Assembly (NCBI RefSeq): GCF_014055005.1
Contig: NZ_CP059570.1
Coordinates: forward strand, 372,001-436,000
Origin: Neisseria dentiae
Lineage (GTDB): Bacteria > Pseudomonadota > Gammaproteobacteria > Burkholderiales > Neisseriaceae
Direction of reading: 5' to 3'
DNA length: 64,000 nt
In this document: one piece after another, positions 51,022-60,076 of the stretch
Layout: every line of letters starts with the position of its first letter
Numbering within the stretch: position 1 is the stretch's first letter
Program-made: the position numbers and the translations under genes
The notes under the pieces: model-generated
Seen by the model: the letters and a program-made list of their open reading frames with translations, nothing else
What the model was told of the DNA's origin: nothing
Database searches by the model: none

Positions 51022-51870
51022 ATGGCGCTGATTGTGCCTGCCGGCGCGCAGGCTTATCCTGCTCCGGCCAAACTGAATTTGGATTTGCGCATCACCGGCC
51101 GCCGTGCCGACGGCTATCATGAGTTGGAAAGCATATTCTGCCTGATTGATTTGTGCGACACGGTTTACATCGCCCCGCGCAATGACGAGCAAATCATATT
51201 GCACACCCCGATTACCGGCGTGCCTGCCGAAGCGGATTTAACCTATCGTGCCGCTGCTGCTTTGGAGCCTTTTTCAGACGGCCTGTGCGGTGCGGATATC
51301 TGGTTGGAAAAGCGCATTCCGATGGGCGGCGGTTTGGGGGGCGGCAGTTCCGATGCCGCTACCGTGCTGATGGTGCTGAATAAGCTGTGGCGCTGTATGC
51401 TGACGCAGCAGCAGTTGATAGACATCGGTGTGAAGCTTGGTGCGGATGTGCCTTTTTTCATATTCGGTAAAAACGCATTTGCCAAAGGCATAGGCGAGCA
51501 ATTAACCGAGCTGCATATTCCGCGGCAATGGTATGTGGTGGTGAAGCCGCCCGTGCACGTCAGCACAGCCGTGATTTTTTCTCACGAACGCTTGACACGA
51601 AATTCCGAACCCAGCATAATGCCGTCTTTCGAATCGCTGCAACCGTTCAGAAACGATATGCAGGCGGTGGTTTTTCAGGAATATCCCGCAGTTTCGGAAG
51701 CTTATCGGGCACTTGAAAAATTAGGCAAAACATTAATGACAGGCTCCGGTGCCTGCCTGTTTGCCACTTTCGATAGCGAAGATGAAGCCGCTGCCGCGTT
51801 CGGGCAAATTTCGGAAAACTATGAAGCATATTGCGTGAAGGGTCTCACCCATCACCCGTTGCAGGTATAG
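51022..51870 (+). CDS. ispE: 4-diphosphocytidyl-2-C-methyl-D-erythritol kinase
   Basis: A 282-aa GHMP kinase of the non-mevalonate isoprenoid pathway. The N-terminal YPAPAKLNLDLRITGRRADG, the ATP-binding loop PMGGGLGGGSSDAAT (residues 95-109) and the C-terminal LMTGSGACLFATF motif are complete. An uptake sequence at 51273-51284 is read in frame as FSDGL. It is coupled to lolB and followed by two tRNA-Gln genes. Confidence 0.96.
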   Translation: MALIVPAGAQAYPAPAKLNLDLRITGRRADGYHELESIFCLIDLCDTVYIAPRNDEQIILHTPITGVPAEADLTYRAAAALEPFSDGLCGADIWLEKRIPMGGGLGGGSSDAATVLMVLNKLWRCMLTQQQLIDIGVKLGADVPFFIFGKNAFAKGIGEQLTELHIPRQWYVVVKPPVHVSTAVIFSHERLTRNSEPSIMPSFESLQPFRNDMQAVVFQEYPAVSEAYRALEKLGKTLMTGSGACLFATFDSEDEAAAAFGQISENYEAYCVKGLTHHPLQV

Positions 51871-51887
51871 GCAAAGTTTTATTGTGT

Positions 51888-51963
51888 TGGGGAGTCGTCA
51901 AGTGGTTAAGACACTGGATTTTGATTCCAGCATGCGAAGGTTCGAATCCTTCCTCCCCAGCCA
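51888..51963 (+). tRNA. tRNA-Gln (anticodon TTG), copy 1
   Basis: The acceptor stem TGGGGAG/CTCCCCA, the anticodon arm CTGGA-TTTTGAT-TCCAG with TTG at 51921-51923, the T arm GGTTCGAATCC and the encoded CCA are present. It lies 17 bp after ispE. Confidence 0.95.
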
Positions 51964-51972
51964 ACCCCGAAT

Positions 51973-52048
51973 TGGGGAGTCGTCAAGTGGTTAAGACACT
52001 GGATTTTGATTCCAGCATGCGAAGGTTCGAATCCTTCCTCCCCAGCCA
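51973..52048 (+). tRNA. tRNA-Gln (anticodon TTG), copy 2
   Basis: It is identical over its full length to copy 1, with a 9-bp spacer (51964-51972). The anticodon is at 52006-52008. The pair is a tandem duplication. Confidence 0.95.
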
Positions 52049-52256
52049 ATCGGAAAAGCGTGTGAGTTTCTCGCACGCTTTTTATATTGTGCGGGGAGCG
52101 TGCATAAGGCCGTCTGAAAACCGATAATTGCAGGCAGGGGCTTTGAATGCACCATGCTCGGGCGTATAATGTCGGTTTCCGGCCGCGAGGCCAAAAGCGG
52201 AAGGAAGCGTGATGTTTTCCGAGCACAAATCCAACACAACCCCAGGTGATGAAGAT

Positions 52257-53243
52257 ATGGCTGCATACGACAGTTTGATGGTGTTTACCGGTAATGCCAA
52301 CCCTGAATTGGCGCAAAAAGTGGTAAAACATTTGGATATTTCACTAGGCAATGCTTCCGTTAGCAAGTTTTCAGACGGCGAAGTCGCAGTCGAGCTTCTG
52401 GAAAATGTGCGCGGCCGTGACGTATTTATTTTGCAGCCAACCTGTGCGCCGACCAACGATAACCTGATGGAAGTGCTGACTATGGCCGATGCGCTCAAAC
52501 GCGCGTCGGCAGGCCGTATTACTGCCGCCATTCCTTATTTCGGCTATGCCCGCCAAGACCGCCGCCCGCGCTCGGTGCGCGTGCCGATTTCGGCCAAACT
52601 GGTGGCCAATATGCTGTATTCTGCCGGTATCGACCGTGTATTGACCGTTGATTTGCATGCCGACCAAATCCAAGGTTTTTTCGATATCCCCGTAGACAAT
52701 ATTTACGCCACACCGATTCTGATTAACGATATCCAGCGCCAGCGCATCGAGGATCTGACTGTTGTCAGCCCCGATATCGGCGGTGTGGTTCGTGCACGCG
52801 CTGTGGCGAAAGTATTGAACGTTGATTTGGCGATTATCGACAAACGCCGCCCTAAAGCCAATGTGGCGGAGGTAATGAATATTATCGGCGATATCCAAGG
52901 CAGAACCTGCCTGATTGTCGACGATATGATCGATACCGCGAATACTTTGTGCAAAGCCGCTTCCGCATTGAAAGAGCGGGGCGCGTCACGGGTGCTGGCT
53001 TATGCTACCCACCCTGTATTTTCGGGTGAAGCCGTATCCCGCATCGCTTCTTCCGATATCGATCAGGTTGTCGTTACCGATACCATCCCCTTGTCTGAAG
53101 CTGCCCGCAGTTGCGACCGCATCCGCCAAGTAACGATTGCCGGCCTGCTTGCCGAAACCGTGCGCCGCATCAGCAATGAAGAATCTGTTTCATATCTGTT
53201 TAATGAAGATGTGTTGACAGCAGGCAGTGTGTTTCTGCCTTAA
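52257..53243 (+). CDS. prs: Ribose-phosphate pyrophosphokinase
   Basis: A 328-aa PRPP synthase. ATG 52257 gives MAAYDSLMVFTGNANPEL, the neisserial N-terminus, with AGGTGA 7 bp upstream; an in-frame ATG at 52212 would add 15 residues and is less likely. FSDGEVAVELLENVRGRDVF (residues 38-57), the ATP-binding YFGYARQDRRPR, DLHADQIQGFFD for the metal site, and the PRPP-binding loop CLIVDDMIDTANT are complete. It supplies PRPP for nucleotides, histidine and tryptophan. rplY follows 67 bp later. Confidence 0.96.
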   Translation: MAAYDSLMVFTGNANPELAQKVVKHLDISLGNASVSKFSDGEVAVELLENVRGRDVFILQPTCAPTNDNLMEVLTMADALKRASAGRITAAIPYFGYARQDRRPRSVRVPISAKLVANMLYSAGIDRVLTVDLHADQIQGFFDIPVDNIYATPILINDIQRQRIEDLTVVSPDIGGVVRARAVAKVLNVDLAIIDKRRPKANVAEVMNIIGDIQGRTCLIVDDMIDTANTLCKAASALKERGASRVLAYATHPVFSGEAVSRIASSDIDQVVVTDTIPLSEAARSCDRIRQVTIAGLLAETVRRISNEESVSYLFNEDVLTAGSVFLP

Positions 53244-53310
53244 TCCGATGTTGCCTTAAGCTGGTCGCGGCCGACGGCAACTGTTTTGTTTCTTTTGGAG
53301 TATTTTTATT

Positions 53311-53883
53311 ATGTCATACGAAATTCAAGCTACCGTTCGCGATGCCCAGGGCACTGGTGCGAGCCGCCGCCTGCGTCGCGAAGGCCAAACCCCCGCCGTA
53401 CTTTACGGTGAAGGCCAAGAGCCGGTTGCCATCTCAGTGGATCACAAAACCGTATATTATGCATTGGAAAAAGAATCTTTCCATACCGCATTGATTAAAC
53501 TGACTTTAGACGGCAAAACCCAAGACGTTGTCGTGCGTGATTTCCAAATGCACCCGTTCCGCCAGCAAGTGCAGCATATCGACTTCCAAGTTGTTGATGC
53601 CGCCAAACCGCTGCGTATCCGTGTGCCGTTGCACATTGTTAATGCAGAAACCTCGCAAGCCGTTAAACTGCAAGGCGGCCGTGTCTCTCTGTTGAACACC
53701 ACCGTCGAAGTAGTGGCTTTGCCTAAAGATATTCCCGCAGCTTTAGAATTGGATTGCGGTAATGTAGTAGCCGGCGATATCCTGCATCTGTCTGATATCA
53801 AGTTCCCCGAAGGCGTGCAAAGCGTAGCATTGAAACGTAATGCCGACTTGGCCGTTGCTACCGTTACCGGTAAAAAACGCTAA
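53311..53883 (+). CDS. rplY: 50S ribosomal protein L25 (CTC type)
   Basis: A 190-aa L25 of the long form: an N-terminal 5S rRNA-binding domain (EIQATVRDAQGTGASRRLRR, residues 4-23; AVLYGEGQEPVAISVD) and a C-terminal CTC domain (about 95-185, VPLHIVNAETSQAVKLQGG). TTTGGAG precedes the start. The linked prs-rplY order is common in proteobacteria. An intrinsic terminator follows. Confidence 0.95.
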   Translation: MSYEIQATVRDAQGTGASRRLRREGQTPAVLYGEGQEPVAISVDHKTVYYALEKESFHTALIKLTLDGKTQDVVVRDFQMHPFRQQVQHIDFQVVDAAKPLRIRVPLHIVNAETSQAVKLQGGRVSLLNTTVEVVALPKDIPAALELDCGNVVAGDILHLSDIKFPEGVQSVALKRNADLAVATVTGKKR

Positions 53884-53893
53884 GCAGCCCAGT

Positions 53894-53929
53894 AAAAAAA
53901 TCCCATTGCACCGGCAGTGGGATTTTTTC
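53894..53929 (+). terminator. Intrinsic terminator of prs-rplY
   Basis: AAAAAAATCCCATTGC-ACCG-GCAGTGGGATTTTTT, a stem with one mismatch and runs of A and T, effective on both strands. Confidence 0.85.
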
Positions 53930-54217
53930 TTTACTGTGTAAAATAATTATTCGGAATATTTTAAGCGTGAAAGTCTTTAGCCGGTATTGTTAAAGATGTG
54001 GAGACATTCATAAAATAATAGTCAATTCCGTGGTAGTATGATTTACTGTGTACTTTGGGTAGCTTTTCCCTACCTTTCATCTGAGATTTGCCGGGAAATG
54101 TTAAATATAGTGTTATGCTAATAAAATTAGTACAAAGTCCTATCTTTAATAATGGCAAAGATTGCCGGTTATAAGATGTCGGAAGTTGTGCAAACATTAC
54201 GATGGCTTTATAAAAAA
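53930..54217. other. AT-rich region before the type I secretion genes
   Basis: This 290-bp gap has no uptake sequence and no repeat unit. It must hold the promoter of the secretion operon. TATGCTAAT-like sequences near 54112-54122 could be a -10. A minus-strand open frame across it (53961-54239) has no features of a real gene. Confidence 0.4.
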
Positions 54218-55486
54218 ATGAAAAAAAATATGTCCCCATTCTCTCTGAGCGGAAAACTGGAAAAATGGCCGGTTTTGCCGCTACTGTTGCTTTTTAGCCT
54301 ACAAACTGCCGGGGCGCAGGGGTTGAAAGATATTCTTAAACGTTCTTTGGTTTCCGATCCGGCCTTATTGGAGGCGAAAGCCAATGAAAATGCAGCAAAA
54401 AGCACCACGAAAGCCACCCGTGCCGGCCATTATCCGGTATTGGCGCTTACCGGTACCCAAGTTATTACACAAAAACATAAGTACAGCAGCAACGATAAGG
54501 ATAACGGCCTGGGTGTGCGGGGCAGTTTGAATCTTTATTCTTGGGGCGGTATCAATGCGGCTGTTAGACGGGATAAACACAAAGAGATTTACTACGGCCA
54601 CAAATATTTTGAAACCCAAGAACAATTGGGTGGCGAGATCGGTAAGCTGTATTTAACGGCATTGCGGGCGAAAGAGTCGTTGGATGTCAGCCGTCAAAGC
54701 TTGAACCGCCACAACAATCTTTTGAAAGATTTAAGCATTATTGTTAAATACGACGGTGGCCGCCGTTCGGAGCTGATTGAAGCCCGTTCGCGCCAGTTGC
54801 AGGTGGAAACCTCTATGGCGCAACTTCGCCGCACTATGGAAATGGCGCTGAGCCGGTTGTCGAAATATACAACCTCACCGATTTCTCCGGCAGATTTGAA
54901 AGATCCGTTTGCCGGTGATTCGGCCTCGGGTATCGTGAAAAAATTTAACAGCGAAGATAAAGGGCTGAACCCGTCTTATCTTGCCCAACAGGCGGAGCGG
55001 GAAAGTGTTAAGGCCGAGTTGGATGTAACCAAAGCATCGCGGTTGCCGGCAGTCAATTTGGAAGGATTGGCCACCAAAGACAGCAAAGAGCTTTATTTGA
55101 ATCTGACTTGGAACGTGTTGGACATGGCCGCACGGCATAATGTGGATAAGAATGCACAGGCGCTGATTGCTGCCGACTCCAAGTCGGAGCAGATTCTCCG
55201 CGAAGTTACCGAAAAAGCGCGAACTGCCGAAATCGACATGGCGCAAAGCGAGCAGCGTCAGGACATCACTGCACAGCATATAGCCGCACAAAAAGAAGTT
55301 GTGAAATCTTACGAACTGCAATTCAAAATCGCACGCCGAACCCTCACCGATGTTTTGGGGGCTTATAACGAATTGGCGGGCATCGAGCAGGAAAACGTCA
55401 GTGCCCGTAACGATTTCCGGGATGCCGCCCTCGAGTATCTGGTTTCCCAGTCGCAGGTTGCCAACTGGGCGGGTGCGGCACGCTAG
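54218..55486 (+). CDS. TolC-family outer-membrane channel of a type I secretion system
   Basis: A 422-aa protein from ATG 54218; earlier ATGs at 54152 and 54176 and a later one at 54230 are possible, and none has a good ribosome-binding site. A basic start and hydrophobic segment with AGAQG form the signal peptide. Two TolC-like repeats follow, with long coiled coils (about 70-230 and 265-415), a conserved YPVLALTGTQ and the SYELQFKIARRTLTDVLGAY helix. It forms the outer-membrane duct. The ABC and adaptor genes follow in the same direction, the first 42 bp downstream, so the three make a complete exporter. Confidence 0.87.
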   Translation: MKKNMSPFSLSGKLEKWPVLPLLLLFSLQTAGAQGLKDILKRSLVSDPALLEAKANENAAKSTTKATRAGHYPVLALTGTQVITQKHKYSSNDKDNGLGVRGSLNLYSWGGINAAVRRDKHKEIYYGHKYFETQEQLGGEIGKLYLTALRAKESLDVSRQSLNRHNNLLKDLSIIVKYDGGRRSELIEARSRQLQVETSMAQLRRTMEMALSRLSKYTTSPISPADLKDPFAGDSASGIVKKFNSEDKGLNPSYLAQQAERESVKAELDVTKASRLPAVNLEGLATKDSKELYLNLTWNVLDMAARHNVDKNAQALIAADSKSEQILREVTEKARTAEIDMAQSEQRQDITAQHIAAQKEVVKSYELQFKIARRTLTDVLGAYNELAGIEQENVSARNDFRDAALEYLVSQSQVANWAGAAR

Positions 55487-55528
55487 TTTGAATGAAAAAT
55501 CCAATAACATTAACGTGAAAACATTACT

Positions 55529-57679
55529 ATGAAATCCATTATCGAACACATTGCTTTGGCTACCCGCCTGTTGGGTGCGCCGGTATCTGAAGCGGCGCTT
55601 GCCGCGGAGGTTGTGCGGGATAAAAAACTGAACGTCAACTTCCACTCGCTCTCGGAAGTTTTAAAAAGCCACGGTTTTGAAAACACGTTGTCCAAACGCA
55701 CTTTGGAAGATATTCCTTCGTTGGCCGTGCCGGTTGTGCTGATTTTGCATAATGAAGAAGCAGCCGTAGTTACCAAAATCGAAGGTGCGGGCCGTAACCG
55801 TAAATATCATGTCCGCCAAGCCGATGGTTTGTCTCAAGAATTGGATTATGACCAATTATCCATTCTCTATTTAGGCTATTGCTGGTTTATCAAGCAGAAA
55901 ATGGTTTCCGATATGCGTTCGGAACTGCCGGAATACCACTTGCCCAAATCATGGTTTTGGAAAGTGATTTGGCGCTTTAGAAGCTACTATTACCAAGTGA
56001 TTCTCGCCACTTTCATCATCAATTTTCTAGCGTTGGTCAGCTCGCTGTACGTGATGAATGTGTATGACCGTGTGATTCCCAATCAGGCTTATGAAACCCT
56101 GTGGGTGTTGAGCATCGGTGTGATTTTGGCAATCACGTTTGAATTTGCCGCTAAAATGATTCGTGGCCATTTGACCGATATTGCCGGTAAAAAAGCCGAT
56201 TTGATTATCAGCTCGGCGCTGTTCCGCCGCGTAATGGCATTGCGTTTGGCCGACAGACCGGCATCTTCGGGTTCTTATGCCAATAACCTGCGTGAATTTG
56301 AATCGGTGCGTGAATTTATGACCAGCGCAAGCCTGTTAACTTTGGTTGATTTGCCGTTTCTCTTATTGTTTATCACAGTAATCGCGGTAGTAGGCGGCAA
56401 GTTGGCACTGGTTCCGTTAACGATTATTCCCATTGTGGTGATTGTAGGTTTGTTGGTTCAGCGGCCGCTTTCCCGCCATATCAACGAATCGATGAAAGAG
56501 TCTTCCCAACGCTCCGGTTTGGCGGTTGAAGCGATTGAAGGGATTGAAACCTTAAAAACTAACAATGCCACCTCTTGGGCGCAACAGCGTTGGGACGAAT
56601 ACACCGCCAAAACCTCGGCTTCCTCCATTAAGGTGAAAGATACCAGCAATTTTATGGTGAACTTCGCCACCGGTATGCAGCAGTTGAATACCGTATTTTT
56701 GGTATTGCTCGGCACTTATTTGATTCACGCGGAAAATCCTGCGGAAAGGATCACGATGGGCGCACTGATTGCTTCGGTTATTTTATCTGGCCGAGCATTG
56801 GCGCCGTTGGCGCAAGTGGCCGGTTTGGCAACCCGGTTCCAGCAGGCCAAACTTGCTTTGGAAGGGGTGAACAATATTGTGGAGCGTCCGATTGAGCGCA
56901 GCCCCGAGCGTCAATACATCACGTTGGATCATGTGCAGGGTAACGTTACATTTGAGAATGTGTCGTTCAAATACCAGCAGGAAGGCAGTGCGGCGGTTAC
57001 CGATTTGCGTTTGAATATCCGCCCGGGTGAGAAAGTGGGCATTTTGGGGCGTATCGGCAGCGGTAAAAGCACGATGTTGAAATTGGCCAGCGGTTTGTAT
57101 GATGCCGAAAAAGGCAGCGTAATGCTCGACGGTGTCGATATGCGCCAGCTTGATCCCAACTTCCTGCGCAATCAGGTAGTGTTGTTGAGCCAGTCGCCGC
57201 GTCTGTTTTTGGGCACGCTGCGCGAGAATATGGACTTGGCGCGTACCGACGGTTATTCCACCGACCAAGATTTGCTGACCGCACTCAAGCGTTTCGGCCT
57301 CGACCGTATTATCCGCAGCCACCCCCGCGGTTTGGATATGCCGCTGGGTGAAGACGGTTTGGGTTTGTCGGGTGGGCAAAAACAGATTATCGCTTTGGCC
57401 CGTATGACTTTGCGCAACCCGAAAGTTGTATTATTGGACGAACCGACTACGGGTTTGGATCAGGCAACCGAACGCATGGCGCTGAATGCCGTCGCCCAAT
57501 GGGGTAAGGACAGAACCATGGTTTTGGTTACGCACCGCCCGCAGGTTCTGCAAATCGTGAACCGCATTATCGTAATGGATAACGGTAAGGTTGTGATGGA
57601 CGGACCGCGTGATTTGGTGCTGCAAAAACTGATGCAGAACGAAGGGAAAAACGAAAAGCAACTGCAACCGGCAGCATAA
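55529..57679 (+). CDS. Type I secretion permease/ATPase (LapB/LssB type)
   Basis: A 716-aa ABC exporter. An N-terminal C39-like domain (about 1-130) lacks the catalytic Cys, so it binds the substrate rather than cutting it. A six-helix membrane domain follows (about 155-430). The ATPase domain has Walker A GRIGSGKST near 508-516, the signature GLSGGQKQ near 612, Walker B VVLLDEPTTG near 632 and the switch His in VTHRP. This is the LapB/LssB layout used to export large RTX adhesins. The substrate is not in the window. An uptake sequence lies in the 88-bp gap to the next gene. Confidence 0.9.
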   Translation: MKSIIEHIALATRLLGAPVSEAALAAEVVRDKKLNVNFHSLSEVLKSHGFENTLSKRTLEDIPSLAVPVVLILHNEEAAVVTKIEGAGRNRKYHVRQADGLSQELDYDQLSILYLGYCWFIKQKMVSDMRSELPEYHLPKSWFWKVIWRFRSYYYQVILATFIINFLALVSSLYVMNVYDRVIPNQAYETLWVLSIGVILAITFEFAAKMIRGHLTDIAGKKADLIISSALFRRVMALRLADRPASSGSYANNLREFESVREFMTSASLLTLVDLPFLLLFITVIAVVGGKLALVPLTIIPIVVIVGLLVQRPLSRHINESMKESSQRSGLAVEAIEGIETLKTNNATSWAQQRWDEYTAKTSASSIKVKDTSNFMVNFATGMQQLNTVFLVLLGTYLIHAENPAERITMGALIASVILSGRALAPLAQVAGLATRFQQAKLALEGVNNIVERPIERSPERQYITLDHVQGNVTFENVSFKYQQEGSAAVTDLRLNIRPGEKVGILGRIGSGKSTMLKLASGLYDAEKGSVMLDGVDMRQLDPNFLRNQVVLLSQSPRLFLGTLRENMDLARTDGYSTDQDLLTALKRFGLDRIIRSHPRGLDMPLGEDGLGLSGGQKQIIALARMTLRNPKVVLLDEPTTGLDQATERMALNAVAQWGKDRTMVLVTHRPQVLQIVNRIIVMDNGKVVMDGPRDLVLQKLMQNEGKNEKQLQPAA

Positions 57680-57767
57680 GGTGAAACCGGTTTGCCGCAT
57701 CACAGCATAACAATAAAGCCGTTACCTTTCAGACGGCCTATAACAAAACCGTAAAGGTATTATCATT

Positions 57768-58997
57768 ATGAGTAGCGAAAACAATATTAAATCCAAAGAT
57801 TTGGCATTGGTAAACGACCTGAATGCCGCTTTGCAGAAAGAAAAACACAGCGGCCAGTTTTGGGTCATCATTCTGTTTTTCGTATTTTTGGTGGTGTTTG
57901 TGATTTGGGCGTATAACAGCCCGATTGAAGAAGTAACCCGCGGTCAGGGTAACGTTATTCCCAGCAGCCGCGAGCAAGTGGTGCAGAGTTTGGATCCGGG
58001 CATTATTACCGAAATGCTGGTTAAAGAAGGGGATATTGTTGAAAAAGATCAGGTTCTGCTGAGATTGGACGACACCCGCAGTTCGGCCATTCTGCGTGAA
58101 AGCGAAGCCAAAGTACAAAACCTTGAAGCGATGGTTGCGCGTTTGAAAGCCGAAGCCTATGGCACCAATTTAAGTTTCCCGCAAGGTATCAGCAACGAAT
58201 TGAAACAGCGCGAGCAGGCCGCTTTTGCAGCCCGCCGCCGTGCCGTCAGCGAAGCCATTCACAACTTAAGCATCAGCAAAGCCACTTTGGATAAAGAAAT
58301 CGGCATTACCGCACCGATGGTGGCGCAAGGCGTAGTTTCGCAAGTGGAGCTGCTGCGTATGCAGCGTGAATCCAGCGATTTGGCCATGCAGATTGCCGAG
58401 CGTAAAAACCGCTACATGGCCGATGCCAATAACGAGTTGGTACAGGCGGAATCGGAATTGGCCCAAGCCAAAGAAAATATGGTGATGCGCGCCGACCCTG
58501 TGGAACGTTCGCAAATCCGTGCGCCGATGCGCGGTATTGTGAAAAATATCCAAATCAATACCGTGGGCGGCGTGGTGAACGTGGGGCAGGATATTTTGCA
58601 GATTGTGCCGTTGGACGACAAACTGCTGGTAGAGGCCTATATCCGCCCGCAAGACGTTGCGTTTATGCGCCCCGGCCTGCCTGCTGTGGTTAAAATCAGT
58701 GCCTACGATTATGCCATTTACGGCGGTTTGGACGGCAAAGTTACTTTAATCAGCCCGGATACGGTCAGCAGCAGCAACCAAGCCCGCGTAAACGATCTGA
58801 AACTCGACCCCAATCAGGTTTATTACCGTATTTTGGTACAAACCAACAGCAACAGCCTGAAAGACCGCAACGGTAAAGATATGCCGATTATTCCCGGTAT
58901 GGTGGCAACGGTGGACGTGAAAACCGGCGAAAAAACCGTTTTCCAATATCTCATCAAACCGATTACCCGCATGAAGCAGGCTTTGCGGGAGCGTTAA
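57768..58997 (+). CDS. HlyD/LapC-family periplasmic adaptor
   Basis: A 409-aa membrane fusion protein. A cytoplasmic tail of about 30 residues precedes one membrane helix (FWVIILFFVFLVVFVIWAY, about 31-49). A lipoyl-type strand pair follows (RGQGNVIPSSREQVVQSLDP), then a long coiled hairpin (about 110-240), and the second half-lipoyl and beta-barrel domains (SQIRAPMRGIVKNIQINTVG; PGMVATVDVKTGEKTV). It links the ABC transporter to the TolC-like duct. A DUS-pair hairpin separates it from the following gene. Confidence 0.92.
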   Translation: MSSENNIKSKDLALVNDLNAALQKEKHSGQFWVIILFFVFLVVFVIWAYNSPIEEVTRGQGNVIPSSREQVVQSLDPGIITEMLVKEGDIVEKDQVLLRLDDTRSSAILRESEAKVQNLEAMVARLKAEAYGTNLSFPQGISNELKQREQAAFAARRRAVSEAIHNLSISKATLDKEIGITAPMVAQGVVSQVELLRMQRESSDLAMQIAERKNRYMADANNELVQAESELAQAKENMVMRADPVERSQIRAPMRGIVKNIQINTVGGVVNVGQDILQIVPLDDKLLVEAYIRPQDVAFMRPGLPAVVKISAYDYAIYGGLDGKVTLISPDTVSSSNQARVNDLKLDPNQVYYRILVQTNSNSLKDRNGKDMPIIPGMVATVDVKTGEKTVFQYLIKPITRMKQALRER

Positions 58998-59014
58998 TCT
59001 TGGCAGACATACTC

Positions 59015-59041
59015 AGGCCGTCTGAAACTTTCAGACGGCCT
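59015..59041 (+). terminator. Inverted DUS pair between the adaptor gene and the next gene
   Basis: AGGCCGTCTGAAA-C-TTTCAGACGGCCT, a near loopless stem, only 40 bp before the next start. It could attenuate rather than end the operon. Confidence 0.65.
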
Positions 59042-59081
59042 ATTGTCTAAATATGGCTTAATTATCTTGAGGATAGTCACT

Positions 59082-59783
59082 ATGCGTAAAATTATGCTTT
59101 CTTTGGCCGCCTTGTCATTGCCGCTTTCCGCTTGGGCGGCAAACGATATCGACGCCCAATTGCTGGCTATGGCCGGCCAGTTTGAAGCCGGCAAGGCTGA
59201 ACACCGTATCAAATCCATCACCTATGATGTTGCCGAGCAGAATAATACTCAGGCTGGCGTGAACATCAGCCGCCAAACCGATAAATTTTCGAATGTTAAA
59301 TGGTTTTCTTCGGCGCATGCCAACGTAAAGCACAAAATCTCGCGTACTAAAGGCCGGCCTGATGCCAAAAGCCTGATTTTGTTGAACCATTGGGAGTTGA
59401 AATGGGCGATGGGTGAAGAAGGGTTTGTTATGCAGAATATCCAAATCAACCCGGTGCCCGCACAGTGGAATGCAAACGGCGGCACTTTTCAAAGCTCGGC
59501 CGTATTGGTTGACAGAAACGGGCAAATCGACCTGAAAGAGCAATGCCGTTTGGGCTCATCGGAAGATGCGGCCGTGATTCACCGCAAACTGAAAGGCGCG
59601 ATGCAGCGGGTGAGCTGTACATTAACCATGAATAACCAAACAGGCACCATGAAGTTAACACAAGGCTTCGAAGGATATTATCTGCCGGGTTATCAGATTT
59701 TTATTCCGCGTATTTTATTGGTTACCAACAATAAAACCGGTAGGGTAGACAGGCTGGATTATCAGATTCAGAAAATCCGCTGA
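59082..59783 (+). CDS. Periplasmic protein of unknown family behind the type I secretion genes
   Basis: A 233-aa protein from ATG 59082 (TGAGGA 8 bp upstream). The signal peptide is MRKIMLSLAALSLPLSAWA, with cleavage before ANDIDAQL. The mature part is mixed alpha/beta, with two cysteines (EQCRLGSSED and RVSCTLTM) about 30 residues apart that could form a disulfide. I do not recognise a domain; it is not a BTLCP protease (LapG) nor a LapD-type receptor. Its place right after the exporter suggests an accessory role in secretion or assembly, which is inference from position only. Confidence 0.65.
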   Translation: MRKIMLSLAALSLPLSAWAANDIDAQLLAMAGQFEAGKAEHRIKSITYDVAEQNNTQAGVNISRQTDKFSNVKWFSSAHANVKHKISRTKGRPDAKSLILLNHWELKWAMGEEGFVMQNIQINPVPAQWNANGGTFQSSAVLVDRNGQIDLKEQCRLGSSEDAAVIHRKLKGAMQRVSCTLTMNNQTGTMKLTQGFEGYYLPGYQIFIPRILLVTNNKTGRVDRLDYQIQKIR

Positions 59784-59837
59784 GTAAACAGCATCGTTCT
59801 TCGCGACCGATACAAGACGGCAAACCATAGGCGCCGA

Positions 59838-59950
59838 AGCCTTTGCAAAATAGCTTGAGGCCGTCTGAAATGCTTAAATCCCGTCATTAGTTCCGCAGGT
59901 TCGCTGTATATCTTCGCGAAGCTAATGACGGTAGAGAAGCATTTACCGGG
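59838..59950. repeat. Partial MITE-like repeat with CCGTCATTAG arms
   Basis: GAAGCCTTTGCAAAATAGC resembles a left MITE end. An uptake sequence and then CCGTCATTAG...CTAATGACGG inverted arms (about 59880-59930) replace the dRS3 pair. No right end was found. Confidence 0.4.
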
Positions 59951-59985
59951 TATTGGGGCAATGTTGTGAAGTCTTGTTTACCCAT

Positions 59986-60030
59986 CAACAAAACCGCTGC
60001 AAATATAGAAAGTTTGCAGCGGTTTTGTTG
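59986..60030 (+). terminator. 18-bp perfect hairpin terminator
   Basis: CAACAAAACCGCTGCAAA pairs perfectly with TTTGCAGCGGTTTTGTTG across the 9-nt loop TATAGAAAG. No uptake sequence is involved. It lies about 200 bp after the unknown periplasmic gene and likely ends the secretion operon. Confidence 0.75.
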
Positions 60031-60076
60031 TGCGGGCGGTTGTTTGGCTAAAACGGCATGAACACGATGAATGTTT

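Noticed and set aside
53961..54239. 92-codon minus-strand frame before the secretion operon
   Set aside because: It has no ribosome-binding site, lies in the probable promoter region and overlaps the start of the TolC-like gene.
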